DNA from: Takakia lepidozioides
Lineage: Eukaryota > Streptophyta > Takakiopsida > Takakiales > Takakiaceae
Length of the DNA: 64,000 nucleotides
Reading direction: 5' to 3'
Assembly: GCA_030704615.1 (NCBI GenBank)
Contig: CM060732.1
Span: forward strand, 65,329,053-65,393,052
A model generated the notes under the pieces. It was not told the origin of the DNA. It worked only from the letters and a program-made list of their open reading frames with translations, and made no database searches. A program made the position numbers and the translations under genes. Within the stretch, counting starts at the first letter, position 1; each line of letters starts with the position of its first letter. Of this stretch, positions 1-10,525 are shown piece after piece.

Positions 1-707
1 CCAAGCCCTTTTTTGACTTTTTACCAATTTTGGGTACCCAGCTGCAGTAAATTGCCCCTAGAAACCTACCAAAAATCATCCGGAGATTCCAGCCTTATAG
101 CAATGGGCCCAGCTCATTTATGCATGACATACCAAAAAATGAGCCAAGTCCACCGTGGAAATTGTGAGATTATAGCGTTGGCCCGGACCTCAAATATGAG
201 GTCCCAAAGAAAAATTGAGAAAGAAATTGGTTTGACCAAATCAAAACCTAGCTTTATCCAATTTTGCTTGCCCCAAGACCCACCATTTTCAATTCAATAG
301 TGGAGTGGCTATGACCCCACTAAATTGCAGGTCCAACTGATTTTTTCACCTATGGTTTCTATGCAGGCAATTACATGGGGGTTGAAATCTCAAAATTGAC
401 AAGAGAAAATGTGCCTCCAAATGAAGTACTTTTTTTTCTACAAATTTTTTAAAAGCCAATGGTGGATGTGTGTATGTAATGCTCACACACCACAAGGTGA
501 AGTGTTTTTTCCAAAATTGCTAATTTTATGCCAAAAATGGCCTTTGGAGTGCAATCTGTTTTGGGCTTGTTTACCTGCCACGTCAGCGGTCAACAAGCCC
601 TTTTCAGGCCCCAAAACGTAAATGAGAGATCTATCAAACCGCAATCTCAAAGCAGCTGCTTCAAATGCCTCTGTGGCCTCGTCTCTATTCAGATCCCTGA
701 GTCGATT
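1..707. other. Unassigned AT-rich sequence
   Basis: No supported gene. Open frames here are short, lack recognisable motifs and overlap one another. It lies downstream (in the minus sense) of the degenerate gag frame, so it may be decayed retroelement body or 3' flank. No LTR ends or tandem repeats were seen. Confidence 0.4.
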
Positions 708-855
708 TTAATTAAACAAATCTTCTGGATTTGGAGGGACAATATGGTGATTGTTGGATTCCCTGGGTCCGTCCCCTGTCGGTGTCGGCTGTTTCTCTGG
801 CTGGAGAACTTTGTGCTCTGCAATGTTGCATTGCCCTGGCGCCACATACTGACCC

Positions 856-3039
856 TCATTCTTTTGTAGACGCAAGCCCTTCTTCCGCACCTTCAAAGGT
901 GGCATGTCTGTGAGTTTTTTCGAGGCGCCAGACCGTGCTTGGTAGACCGCCCTCTGTGACCATGGTCGATTTCTTGACCATATCGCACGACCAAGTGGAG
1001 CGCCTCCACCACAAAAGCGAGCTCCTGAATGGCACTACACCTCCCACTATCTCCGCAGAAGATGAAGTAACCTCCCCACAGAGTGTAGCTGCCAGCCTGA
1101 ACACCTCAGCTGGTCTTACCCCCGGCGTCGCAATCATGGTAGCCGAGAACAATGGAGCCTGACACACAGATGTGGCCGCTCCTAGCAGCACACTAGCTGC
1201 CGTAGCCTTGGCAACACTAGGTAGTGGTGCTACTTGTGTAGCTCTCCCCAATGGCATAGTAACCTCCGCCTCGGTAACAGTCAGGCGAGAACTAGGTGCC
1301 ATGGATGGCGTCGACACTGTCTCCGCCAATGTGAATGACTGAGGAAGCCTAGCCTGACGGCTTACGTCCCCACGCTGTGGATCCAACTCCACCTCTGCAC
1401 CTCGTGGCTCAGGAACTCTTGCTGCTCCTCAAGTCACGGCTGCAGCAGACTCCACTTGCACTAGTGGTAGTGCTGCTCCACACATGAATCCCATGCCTCC
1501 CATATCTCCTCCCTCAGGAGCAGGAGGTGGACCATCCGGCCTTAGAGCCGGTACCACCTGAGCTGTAGCCATGGCAGCGAGCCTCTGCTCTAGCTGCTAA
1601 AGCCGGTTGGCCATGCCTTGGTCAACACCCTGACCTCCGCGTCCTTGGCCATGTTGAGCTTGCCATTGGCCTGCACCTCGTGGCTGGCCACCTCGTCCTC
1701 TCTGGGCTGCTCCACCTCGCCCCCGGCCACCATTGTTCCCTTGAAACTGGCCTGGGCGCAACTCAGGATGCAAACCATAACACTGGGCCTCGCCATGCCC
1801 GTGCTTGCCACAATGCCCACACTGCAACTGTGCAGGCTGTGCATGTGCCGGCCCTTTGCCTCCCTCTGGGCAATCCTTCTTGGCATGGGGTCCTCCACAT
1901 GTCTAGCACACCACATCCGCCCGTTGTTGGCCAACAAATGAAGGGAGAGACCCCTGCATCTGAGGTCCTCTCTGCCCTTCCCTGAGCTTCACCTGAGCCC
2001 CCTTCTTGCCTTGAGCACGTTGAGATAGTGGTTGGCTAGGAGCACCACTACCCCGTGGTGTCTCCTTAGCAAATCCCACCATGACCACTCGTTCCTCCAC
2101 CATGTTGAACTCTATCCGCTCTGCCAGCAAAAACACATTTGCTAAGGTGGGTTGGGCCACTTGTAGGAGAGTTGCATCCCGCACCCTTCTCCTCAGCTCC
2201 TTGTCCAATATCCCATACCAGAATTGGACTGCCTGAGCTTCCGTAATCCCTTGGGTTACATTTGTCAAGTGCCTCATACGAGTGAAAGCCTCCCTCAAGC
2301 TCTCGGTCGGCTTCCGTTGGAACTCTTGCAAGCTCCGCAACTTCTCTGTCCTCACCCCTTGGTAGTTCCCTCTCAACTCTTCGAAGAACTCCACAACAGG
2401 GTTGAAGGCAGGCACGGGTACTAGTGCTGGTGCAGTAGTGGCTTGGGTGGACGTCGTAGCTACTATACCACCAGTCCCACTAGTCCCACTGCTACTTGCT
2501 GAAGCTGCCGGTGCAGCGGCAGGTGTAGCCACTGCCCTCATGGCTCTAGTGCCCGTAGTGATGGAGACATAGTCGGGTGACCAGTACATCCTCCACTCCT
2601 CGATCTCAACCTCATGCCCCCGCCTGAACTCATGGTAATCATCCATAGGCGGCCCCTCAAGGTGCTGAAATAGCCCCTTCCATGCCATGAAAGGCGTAAA
2701 TAGTTGTGGATTGCGCATTTGCTGCAAATCACACCAACTATCAAACTCTTGGATAAAATCATCCAACTCGATGGTGCCCACCGCCCCAGAGTACCTTCGT
2801 GGCCCCTTGGTAGCTCCATACATCTCCTCCATTGTGTCCCACAACAATGGCAAAGAAACAACTTGCACCGCCGGTATGAGTCCTCCTGATTCACAATCCG
2901 AATCAGAACCTTTCGTAGAAGACACATGAGGTGAAGGTGGCCTAAACCGCACACCTCGTCTCGTGTACCCACTAGTATCGCTAGTGCTCGAACCGGCACT
3001 GTCCCCAGCAACTAGTGGCACCTCCGTGTTGACACTCAA
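856..3039 (-). pseudogene. Ty3/gypsy-type gag, degenerate
   Basis: A retrotransposon capsid (gag) frame. The first 378 codons (3039 to 1903) carry a Ser/Thr-rich N-terminus, an Ala/Ser/Thr-rich linker and a capsid-like helical block around residues 225-310 with the familiar 'SLREAFTRMRHL' and 'FWYGILDKELRRRV' pattern. The same frame continues to 856 but is cut by TAG at 1903, TAG at 1597 and a TGA near 1435. The first TAG sits inside the first zinc knuckle (Cys, stop, Thr, Cys, then His and Cys). A second knuckle (CGHCGKHGHGEAQC, a perfect CX2CX4HX4C) lies at about 1827-1786, followed by an RG-rich tail. Composition stays protein-like to about 860. No protease or RT follows. Gag binds and packages element RNA in the cytoplasm; this copy cannot make a full protein without read-through. 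Confidence 0.75.
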
Positions 3040-3700
3040 CCAGTCATGAACATGTCCCTAACCCCCTCTCCACAAGGTAACCGGGTAGAGAACCTGTTGC
3101 GGCTTATGGTTTGGAATACTAAGTTCCTAACATAGCCTACACCTGTACCTGCATCCACCGCAAGCACTCCTATGGTTGGCTGGTCATCACCTCCAACCTC
3201 ACCACAAGATAAACAATGATGGTCTGACTGGTCATCATCCCAGCCTCACCATCGACAGCATGTTCTAGGATTGGCCGGTGATCAAATCCGGACCAATCAC
3301 CTATAAAAACAAGCGCCCACACAAAACTAGCATGGCGCACAATCAAGCATGCAGGTATGGAGGGGATCCAAACACAAGAAATCAGAACGACAACTCCCCC
3401 ACACAAAAAACAACTCCACGGTGTTGCTCCTGCAATGACACCCCAGCCCAAACCCGGACTGACTCTTGCCTCCACCTACGGAAAGGTCTTGGCCTAATGA
3501 GAGGGTGGAAACTACGAGGAAGAGAAGCTAAAGCAATGCCTAACCCCAGCATGCCCTCATCCCAACACTCTTCCTCTCCTCTCTCAACCTCGCTTGCATG
3601 ACCATGGGAATATCATGAAGATATTCCTCAAACCGCCCTCCACGAGCTTCAAAATTCGGCCGTCAAGACCACATGTCAGTCCTTAGGTAGTTCACCAGTG
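3040..3700. other. Leader or flank of the gag-like frame
   Basis: There is no supported gene. It is presumably the 5' leader of the minus-strand gag element. A plus-strand TATA-like string (CTATAAAAAC) occurs near 3301, but nothing transcribed from it was recognised. No primer-binding site beginning TGG next to an LTR end was found. Confidence 0.35.
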
Positions 3701-4310
3701 GCTCCATGAGTCAGCACAGGCCGTCCACAGGTCAACACGGGCCACCACACACAGGCCCACACACCTCACTGCTCACAGCCGTCACAGCCCATCACAACCC
3801 CAAAGGCCACAGGCACAGCCTGTCACAACCCTACAAAGGTCACAGGGTCACAGCCCCAAATGCCACAGCCTATCACAGCCCCTCACAGCCCCATAGGCCA
3901 TAGGGCACAACCTGTCACAGCCCGACACAGGTCACATGGGTCACAGCCCCTCACAGCCCCTCACAGCCCCACAGGCCACAGGGCACAGCCTGTCACAACC
4001 CCTCACAGCCCGTCACAGCCCCACAGGCCACTAGGCACAGCCTGTCACAGCCCGTCACAGCCCGTCACAGCCCCACAGGCCACAGAGCACAGCCTGTCAC
4101 AGCTCGCCACAGCCCATCACAGCCCCACAGGGCACAGGGCACAGCCTGTCACAGCCCCTCATAGCCCATCACAGCCCCACAGGCCATTGGGCACAGTCTG
4201 TCACAGCCCCTCATAGCCCGTCACAGCTTGCCACAGCTTGTCACAGCCCGCCACAGCCCGTCACAGCCCATCACAGCCTGTCACAGCTCGCCACAGCCTG
4301 TCACGGCTCG
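3700..4310. repeat. CACAGCC minisatellite
   Basis: A dense tandem array built on GTCACAGCCC and CACAGGCCACAGGGCACAGCC units, with a higher-order period of roughly 40-60 bp. It opens several artefactual His/Pro/Ser/Gln-rich frames that should not be annotated. The same core motif, in the opposite orientation, recurs in the two LTRs at 55.85-56.16 kb and 60.6-60.73 kb. Confidence 0.9.
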
Positions 4311-5037
4311 TGTCGCGCACCTCACTTCGGTAAGCTCCCCTTCAAGTCATAGTTACTCGCTTTGATGCACGCGCCTAACTCCCAACCTGGCCGCCGGGCC
4401 AACTTGGAGCTTCGGCTGCTCACCGGGGCATAATGGTCCCCCTTTGATCTCCCAAAGAACCCTCCACCGATTTGGGCCCAGCGGGAATTCCCTTTGGTAG
4501 TTGGCAGTCCGGAACAGCTCCTCACTCTTTGGTCGCTTTCCGGCTCGCTCGCTTACTCACTAGTTTTTGGTCACCAACGGGCTCGCACCGTTCTCGGGGT
4601 TACTACTCCCTATATATACTTCTGTAGCTGTCCGCGGGGGTTTCACAAACAACCATGCCATTTTATGGCGAACCACCACGAAAACCCTCGACTCCCGGTG
4701 ATGAGTCGCAGTGAGTCTTGGCCCACCCACCACGGCCCCTATGGACCGTGATGAGTCCCAAGACTCCCCACGACTCCCACCACGAGGTCTCCGCCCCAAG
4801 GTGAGTCCTATGCCACCCCCACTAAGTCCCGCTAAGCTACCACCACCCCTTTATGAAGCCACCCCCACCGCATCCCGGTGTGAAGGGCTCCACCTAGTGA
4901 GCACCTCCGCCTCCTTGAGTGCCTTGGGCACTCAAGGGTGCTTCAGCCCCCCATACCTATCGCTGCCACTGCCCCCACCACAGGGGCAACCCCTCATGTG
5001 TCCCGACCCCCTGCCCTCAAGGCAAAAGGGCGCGACA
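4311..5037 (-). mobile_element. Candidate LTR (solo or 3' LTR)
   Basis: The segment begins TGTCGCGC and ends GCGCGACA, perfect 8-bp inverted termini of the TG...CA kind expected of a plant LTR, 727 bp apart. A TATA-like core (CTATATATAC) lies near 4609. Orientation is inferred from the minus-strand pol fragment just above it. The 5-bp flanks (gctcg and cacac) do not match, so no target-site duplication is evident, and no primer-binding site adjoins it. It could be the 3' LTR of the 5944-7836 element with a long 3' UTR, or an unrelated solo LTR. Confidence 0.45.
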
Positions 5038-5943
5038 CACACCCCTACCAACAGGGAGTCGATGTCCTCATCAACTTGTCCATTTTGTAGAAACGAACAT
5101 CCAAGTTGTGGCGTCCCACATCAAGGAGTTTGTTTCCGTACCATGGCGTCCCATGGCAAAGAGCCAAACCCCACACTTGACTCTACTCTCCACTAGCTAG
5201 TTCGGCCGACTTCCTCCAAGTCCCGGCCAGGGGTGGAGCCTCTCAAGCTCCTCCCAGTGCACTCTTCTTGGCCTACTTCAAGGCCAAGGAACGATCCTCC
5301 CCGAGGATCGAATCGCCTTACTGCAACAACATTGCTTGCGATTGCTCATGATGCCGCTTTTGGCATCACCTTGCGCAAGAGTTCACCTCGAACCCCCTTT
5401 GACTAGGAAGATAACCTTGAACCAACCGTGCGCCCCAATCACTACAATTGGGTCCGTCTTGGAATGCTGGCCTGAGGTACGGGAACACGTCGAAGCCGCA
5501 CTACGACTTCGTCCCGAGGCTACACGATTATAGTATGTGAACGGAAGCACGTAGCTTCCGCGTTAGCCCGCACTACAAGGCAACCACCTCGGTAGCGCAG
5601 TTATAGTACGCGCACGCGCCAGGTGCGCACTAGCACGTGAACTCCCAAAGAAGGCGCATGTTTCCTTGCCCCTTGGATGGGAGTCACCCGATTTCGGCAC
5701 TGCGCAAACACACGATTAACCCAATTTACCTCTCCCACTTTTGTAAGCTAGCATGCATTCTACACACTAGCCAACCACACCATGCATCACCATTCTAAAC
5801 AAAATAGGACGCACAACATTTGGAACCCATTTCCTTTATAACAAATTTTTGTACAATACAAGTTTTTGCAATCGGATTTCTGAGCTAGCTAAGCCGGGCT
5901 AAGCATGCATTTTCTCCCCCACGCTCCAAGGTTGATGTCCCCA
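5038..5943. other. 3' untranslated region of the chromovirus pol fragment
   Basis: No gene. A purine-rich run on the minus strand (GTGGGGGAGAAAA, about 5909-5921) just after the pol stop could be a polypurine tract for plus-strand priming. Short perfect hairpins such as GGAAGC/GCTTCC (near 5543) occur in the middle. Confidence 0.4.
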
Positions 5944-7836
5944 TCAACGCTTCTTCCGCTTTTGAGGTCGCCCTTCAAAAACTGCAACCGCCTCGGATGC
6001 GTTTTCCATTTCTGAGGCACGCACCCAAGATGCCTCCACATGATGATAGCCCTTCCATTTGACGAGATACTCCGTTTCTCGGTTCTTGAACCTCCTCGAC
6101 TTAAGTACTGCCTCCACCTCGTACTCAGGTTCATTTTCATGATCCAACAGCACAGGTAGCGGACGCAACACTTGATGCCGATTCGGACGCGCTTCATCTT
6201 TGAAGTAAGGCTTCAAAATGGAGACGTGGAATACTAGATGCACCTTACTGTTTGCCGGCAGCTCCAATTCATACACATTCTCATTCATAACCTTCCGGAT
6301 GCGAAAGGGTCCTGCATACGAAGGTACGAACTTTGGACTCATTTCCGGAGGTAGTCGGAAATTCTTGATGTTCAACCAGACCTCCGTGCCTGCCTCAAAT
6401 TTCACTTCCCTCCGCTTCCGATTCGCCTGCCTTTCATACCGTTTCCTAGCTTTGGCAATGTTGTACTTTGCGAGCTTCAACAAACGCTCGCGTTCTTCCA
6501 GTATCGCCGCTACTGCCGGTTCCTCAACATCCTGGGCGGCCCAACTTGTCGGCACCAGAGGTGCTTTTCTATAGACCAACACGAAAGGGGAAACTCTAGT
6601 TGCGGAGTGTTCTGTGTTATTATAACAGAACTCTACCGCGTCTAAGTGTTCCACCCAGTCTGATTGGTCTGCTGACACGTAATTCCGCAAGATCTGCTTC
6701 ACTACGGAATTCACTCTTTCCGTTTGGCCGTCGGTCGTAGGTCGGAAGGCGGTGCTCATCTTCAGCCTCGTCCCCATCTTCTTCCAAAGTGTCCTCCAAA
6801 ATTTACTCGTAAACTTTGGATCGCGGTCCGAGACAATATCCTTCATGACTCCATGATGCTTTAAGACGTGGGCGAAGTAAAGTCGCCCTGTCTCCTGCGC
6901 CGTTGCCGTCTCCTTGGTGGGGATGAAATGGCCCATTTTACTGAACCTATCCACCACCACCATGATTGCATCGAATCCTTTTGACAGCGGCATAGCAGTC
7001 ATGAAATCCATCAAGACGCTTTCCCAAGTCCCCTCTGGAATCGGCAAGGGTTGTAACAGCCCCGCTTGCTTTTTGTACTCGCTCCGGTTTTGTTGGCATG
7101 TGGTGCATGTCTTGACATACTCCTCTGCCTCCTCCCTCAGTTTGGGCCAGAAATACTCTTTCTTCAAGAGTGCCGCAGTGCGCTTGGCTCCGCCGTGGCC
7201 CGCAAGCGGGCTATCATGACATTTTCTCAAGAGACTATCTCTGATCCCTCCCTTTGGCACGTAGAGACGCTTTTGCTTATACCGGAGCAGTCCATTTTGC
7301 AAGTGGAACTGCGATTTAACCCCCCTCCTCAAGTCCTGCATCACGGACTTCGCCAGCTCATCCTTCCGGCAAGCCTTCCAGATCTTCCTTTGGAGCGCCG
7401 TCTCGCCCCTGTACACCAACATGAGCTGCTGCTTTCTACTTAAAGCATCGGCCACCACATTGTCACGTCCCGGTTTGTATTGGATATCCACGTCAAACAC
7501 TGCCAAAGTATCTTGCCACCTAAGTTGTTTTGGGGACAACTTGGGCTGCGTGGCAAAATACTTCACCGTAACATTGTCCGTGAACACCTTCACTGGGTTG
7601 GAACCAACATAGTGGCGCCAAAGCTCAAGGCAATGCACCACCGCCTTCATCTCTTTTTTGTGCGTCGGCCACCGTCGCTCCACTTCATTTAGTTTCTTAC
7701 TTTCGTAAGCCACTAGACGTCTATCTTGCATAAGTACACCCCCAATCGCGAAGTCCGACGCATCCGTATGAATCTCGAACGGACGATCGAACTCCGGGAT
7801 TTTCAAGACTGGAGCTTCCGCCATCCGCTGCTTCAA
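5944..7836 (-). pseudogene. Chromovirus pol fragment: RNase H, integrase, chromodomain
   Basis: A 630-codon open frame from a Ty3/gypsy chromovirus, truncated at its 5' end. It starts just before RNase H (first Asp in HTDASDFAIGG, Glu in KKEMKAV, FTDN, then DALSR). Next come the integrase zinc-binding HHCC region (GHGGAKRT ... CTTCQQN), and the DDE core (MDFMTAMP; SDRDPKF; QTERVNSVV). A GPF/Y-like module follows (YAGPFRIRKV ... HVSILKPYF), then a C-terminal chromodomain of about 50 residues (YEVEAVL ... YLVKWKGYH ... SWV). Chromodomains steer integration to marked chromatin. Reverse transcriptase, protease and gag are missing; homology stops abruptly near 7836-7850. The remaining frame has no stops, so the truncation may be fairly recent. 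Confidence 0.92.
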
Positions 7837-7985
7837 TTCAATTGTATCACAATTCCAACCTCAGATTTCATCATTTCAATAAATTCAAAATCCATTCAAT
7901 CAAATTGTTTATCATGTTACATTTCAAAATCTCCAATTTGTTTTTAACCTTTATGGTTAATCTTTAAGGCCTTTGGGCCATAATT

Positions 7986-8031
7986 TTGTATGCTATAACG
8001 GATAGCTATAAGGGTTCGAATCCCTATACAA
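7986..8031 (+). ncRNA. tRNA-like module without anticodon arm (copy 4)
   Basis: A 46-nt sequence that folds as acceptor stem, D-like arm and T arm only. TTGTAT pairs with ATACAA (6 bp). GCTAT/ATAGC forms a perfect 5-bp arm with loop AACGG. A 4-nt linker follows. AGGG/CCCT encloses the canonical 7-nt T loop TTCGAAT. No anticodon arm is present. Stem sequences differ completely from the three modules at 12.8-13.2 kb while the layout is the same. Transcription is unknown. It could be coincidence or a tRNA-derived relic. Confidence 0.45.
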
Positions 8032-8199
8032 TTTTTTATTTTTTTTGTGAAAACCAGGGCTGAAACCAGTCCAATCTGATATAGGAGTTCATATTCGTAT
8101 ATTGTATAATTTGTATATATCTATATGTATACATCAAATATGGCATGTATAATATTGATCGTAATCTGATATACCAATTCAATCCAATGACGCAATAAG

Positions 8200-8910
8200 A
8201 AATCTTTAGAGTGATTCTAAGAAACTCTTAGTGTGAATGTGTTGTTTTTTTAATCACTCTAAAAAATCCTTAGAGCGGCTCAGAGCGGCTCTAAGGGATC
8301 CTTAGAGCGATTGCAAATAACAATATAGTTTATTTTGTTTTCCCGCTCTAATAAATCCTTAGAGTGGCTTTGAAGGATCCTTAGAGCAAATACAAATAGC
8401 AATTTAGCTTTTTCTGTTTCCCCGCGGTAGAAATCCTAGAACGGCTTAGAGCGGCTCTAAGGGATCCTTATAGCGAATGTAAATAGCAATTTATCTTTTT
8501 TTATTTTCTTACTCTAACTAATACTTAGATCGAATGTAAATAGCAAATCAGTTTTTTCTGTTTTTCCACTCTAAAAAACCCCTAGAGCGGTTCTAAAGGA
8601 TTCTTAGAGCGACGATAAATAGCCATTTAGCTTTTTCTGTTTTTCGGTTGTATGAAATCCTTAGAGTGGCTTAGAGCGGCTCTAAGGGATCCTTAGAACA
8701 AACGTAAATAGCAATTTAGCTTGTTCTATTTTCCCAATCTAACAAATCCTTCCATTGGCTCTAAGGATATTAAGGGATCGTTAGAGTAAATGTAAAAAAT
8801 ATGTTAAGTTTATCTTCTTGGTCATGGTTGACCGATTTGTTTTCCCGCTCTATGAAATCCTTAGAGCGGCTTAGAACGCTATAAGGGATCCTTACAATGA
8901 GAGTAAATAT

Positions 8911-8942
<32 letters not shown>

Positions 8943-9040
8943 CCAATTTAAGAGATCCTTACATTCACTCTAAGGGATCATTAGAATAAATGTAAGAAAT
9001 ATGTTAGGGTTTTTTCTTCTTGGTCATGGTTGACTGTTGA
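8200..9040. repeat. Degenerate tandem repeat with GGATCC-centred palindrome
   Basis: About eight to nine diverged units, 70-115 bp apart. Each has CTCTAAGGGATCCTTAGAGCG (near-palindromic about GGATCC) followed by AAATAGCAATTTAGCTTTTTCTG and TTTCCCGCTCTA. Copies of the core lie near 8287, 8372, 8460, 8597, 8687, 8775, 8887 and 8967. A higher-order unit of about 200 bp repeats CTTCTTGGTCATGGTTGAC at about 8814 and 9012. It contains a 30-nt T run (8913-8942). It ends about 210 bp before the start codon at 9251. Confidence 0.85.
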
Positions 9041-9346
9041 GGCCATATGGCACCCTTTGAGATTTAACTCTTCTTCCCCTTCAATAATTCAACTATTAAC
9101 AATATAGTTATTTGGCTAAAAATAATGTGATTTTTTGACTAAAATATCTTAGGGTTTAGCCAGAACTTGTCGACGTGGCCTTCTGTAAAACTTGGCACTA
9201 GCTAGATTCCTAAAGATTTGAAGGATAGTGGGTTGTTGCGGTCAACAATCATGAAGATGGGTTTGCTGTTTCTTGTTGCCGCTATTCTAGTCTTAGCAGA
9301 GACATGAGTGATCGATGCGGGGTCATTAAAGTGCTACGATGGTGCT

Positions 9347-9350
9347 TTAA
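9347..9350. repeat. TTAA target-site duplication, left
   Basis: TTAA immediately precedes the left inverted terminal repeat of the piggyBac-like element and is matched by TTAA at 13,802-13,805. PiggyBac family elements insert at and duplicate TTAA. Confidence 0.9.
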
Positions 9351-9366
9351 CCCCTAAGCGCCTATT
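9351..9366 (+). repeat. piggyBac left inverted terminal repeat
   Basis: CCCCTAAGCGCC directly after TTAA. It has the CCC start typical of piggyBac termini and is the inverted counterpart of the right end at 13,786-13,801. Confidence 0.85.
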
Positions 9367-9490
9367 CGACCCGTTTTCGGCCGAATGTTTTGGTTTTTCG
9401 GCTCTGTTTTTCTCGGATTTTAACCGATTAACCTGATTTTTGGAGGGTAGGATGCCAGCCACATGGCAGTCAGGATTCCAACGCGCGATT

Positions 9491-9526
<36 letters not shown>

Positions 9527-9780
9527 GTTAGGGTTGCAATTTTTGGCTGCGCAGGAGGTGGGGTCTGCTTCTGCAACGATTTTTGCTTGCTCCCGCGTTT
9601 CGAGCGTCGTCTCTCTCCTTCCCGCGCTTTGCCTTGTGCTGTGATCTCGTCTATTGTGGCGTTCGCGCGTGTTCCATACTTTGTTGCAGGTTGCCGTTGC
9701 AGATGCCTTGACAGGTTGCCGTTGGTGGTCTGCTCCGATTTGCATCTTCCATTATCTCTTTCTCTTTCAGTCGAGGAAAC

Positions 9781-10525
9781 TTGGAAATTGTGGGCAAGTG
9801 CCAAAGACTGAGCCATAGCTGTGAGAGAGGATGGGCCGACATTGCATTGATACTCAAGGTGCGCATTCAAGGCAGTGTTCATTGTTTGATACCTGAGTTA
9901 GATTGTGCGCAGTTAGGGCATCGTGTAGCTCCCCCTGCACCTGCGCATTTGGAGACTCAAGCTGCATCGATTGCCAAGTGGGCGCATCAACCGAGCAAGT
10001 CGAGCGGATTGTTGGGTGCCTGAATGAGGACTACCTCTTGTGTTTGAAGAGACCTGCTCATGTGCGTTGGCCTAGATTTCCACAGCCCTCCAACTTTCGT
10101 TACTTGTTTAGGCGCCATTGCGCAGAGATTTTGGGTTGGGTAGATCGCAAGGAGGAAGGAGACCCCCTTGGGTTCAGCGCAGAGGTAAACGATATTTTGA
10201 GGCTCGAGGTTTGGCCTGACTTCCAGACGTCTTCTGCCAGCCACGATGAGGCTCAAACAGCTGGCCAGGGAGAGAGGTAATCGTATTGAACCTTCTTTTG
10301 ATTTCATGACTGAGGAGATGGGCAATTCGGCCTACTCCTTGCGCAACTCTCAAAATCCTATATGTGATCCTGCTGGTCATTCCCAAACTATGGAGGACAT
10401 AGGGATTTTGGGATCCATAGTGAAGGTGGCAGTGGCTGAGCTGCACCTTCAGGATGAAGCATCGTCTAGCAATGCCCACGAATTTGGATATGGCACTGTG
10501 GTAGACAAGACATGGGACATCCTGA
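9781..10525 (+). other. Possible upstream exons of the piggyBac transcript
   Basis: Overlapping plus-strand frames (9903-10280 and 10246-10602) have protein-like composition, for example PAHVRWPRFPQPSNFRYLFRRHC and SFDFMTEEMGNSAYSLRNS. No known domain was recognised. GT-like donors (for example gag|gtaaacg near 10182) and an AG near 10590 would allow splicing to the transposase frame. They could equally be an independent small gene carried by the element. No exon boundaries can be fixed. Confidence 0.3.

Noticed and set aside
3706-4216. His/Pro/Ser/Gln-rich open frames
   Set aside because: They are translations of the CACAGCC minisatellite and occur in several phases; no start context or codon signal.
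9440-9882. Frames with poly-Phe or poly-Lys runs
   Set aside because: Caused by the 32-nt T run near the piggyBac left end.
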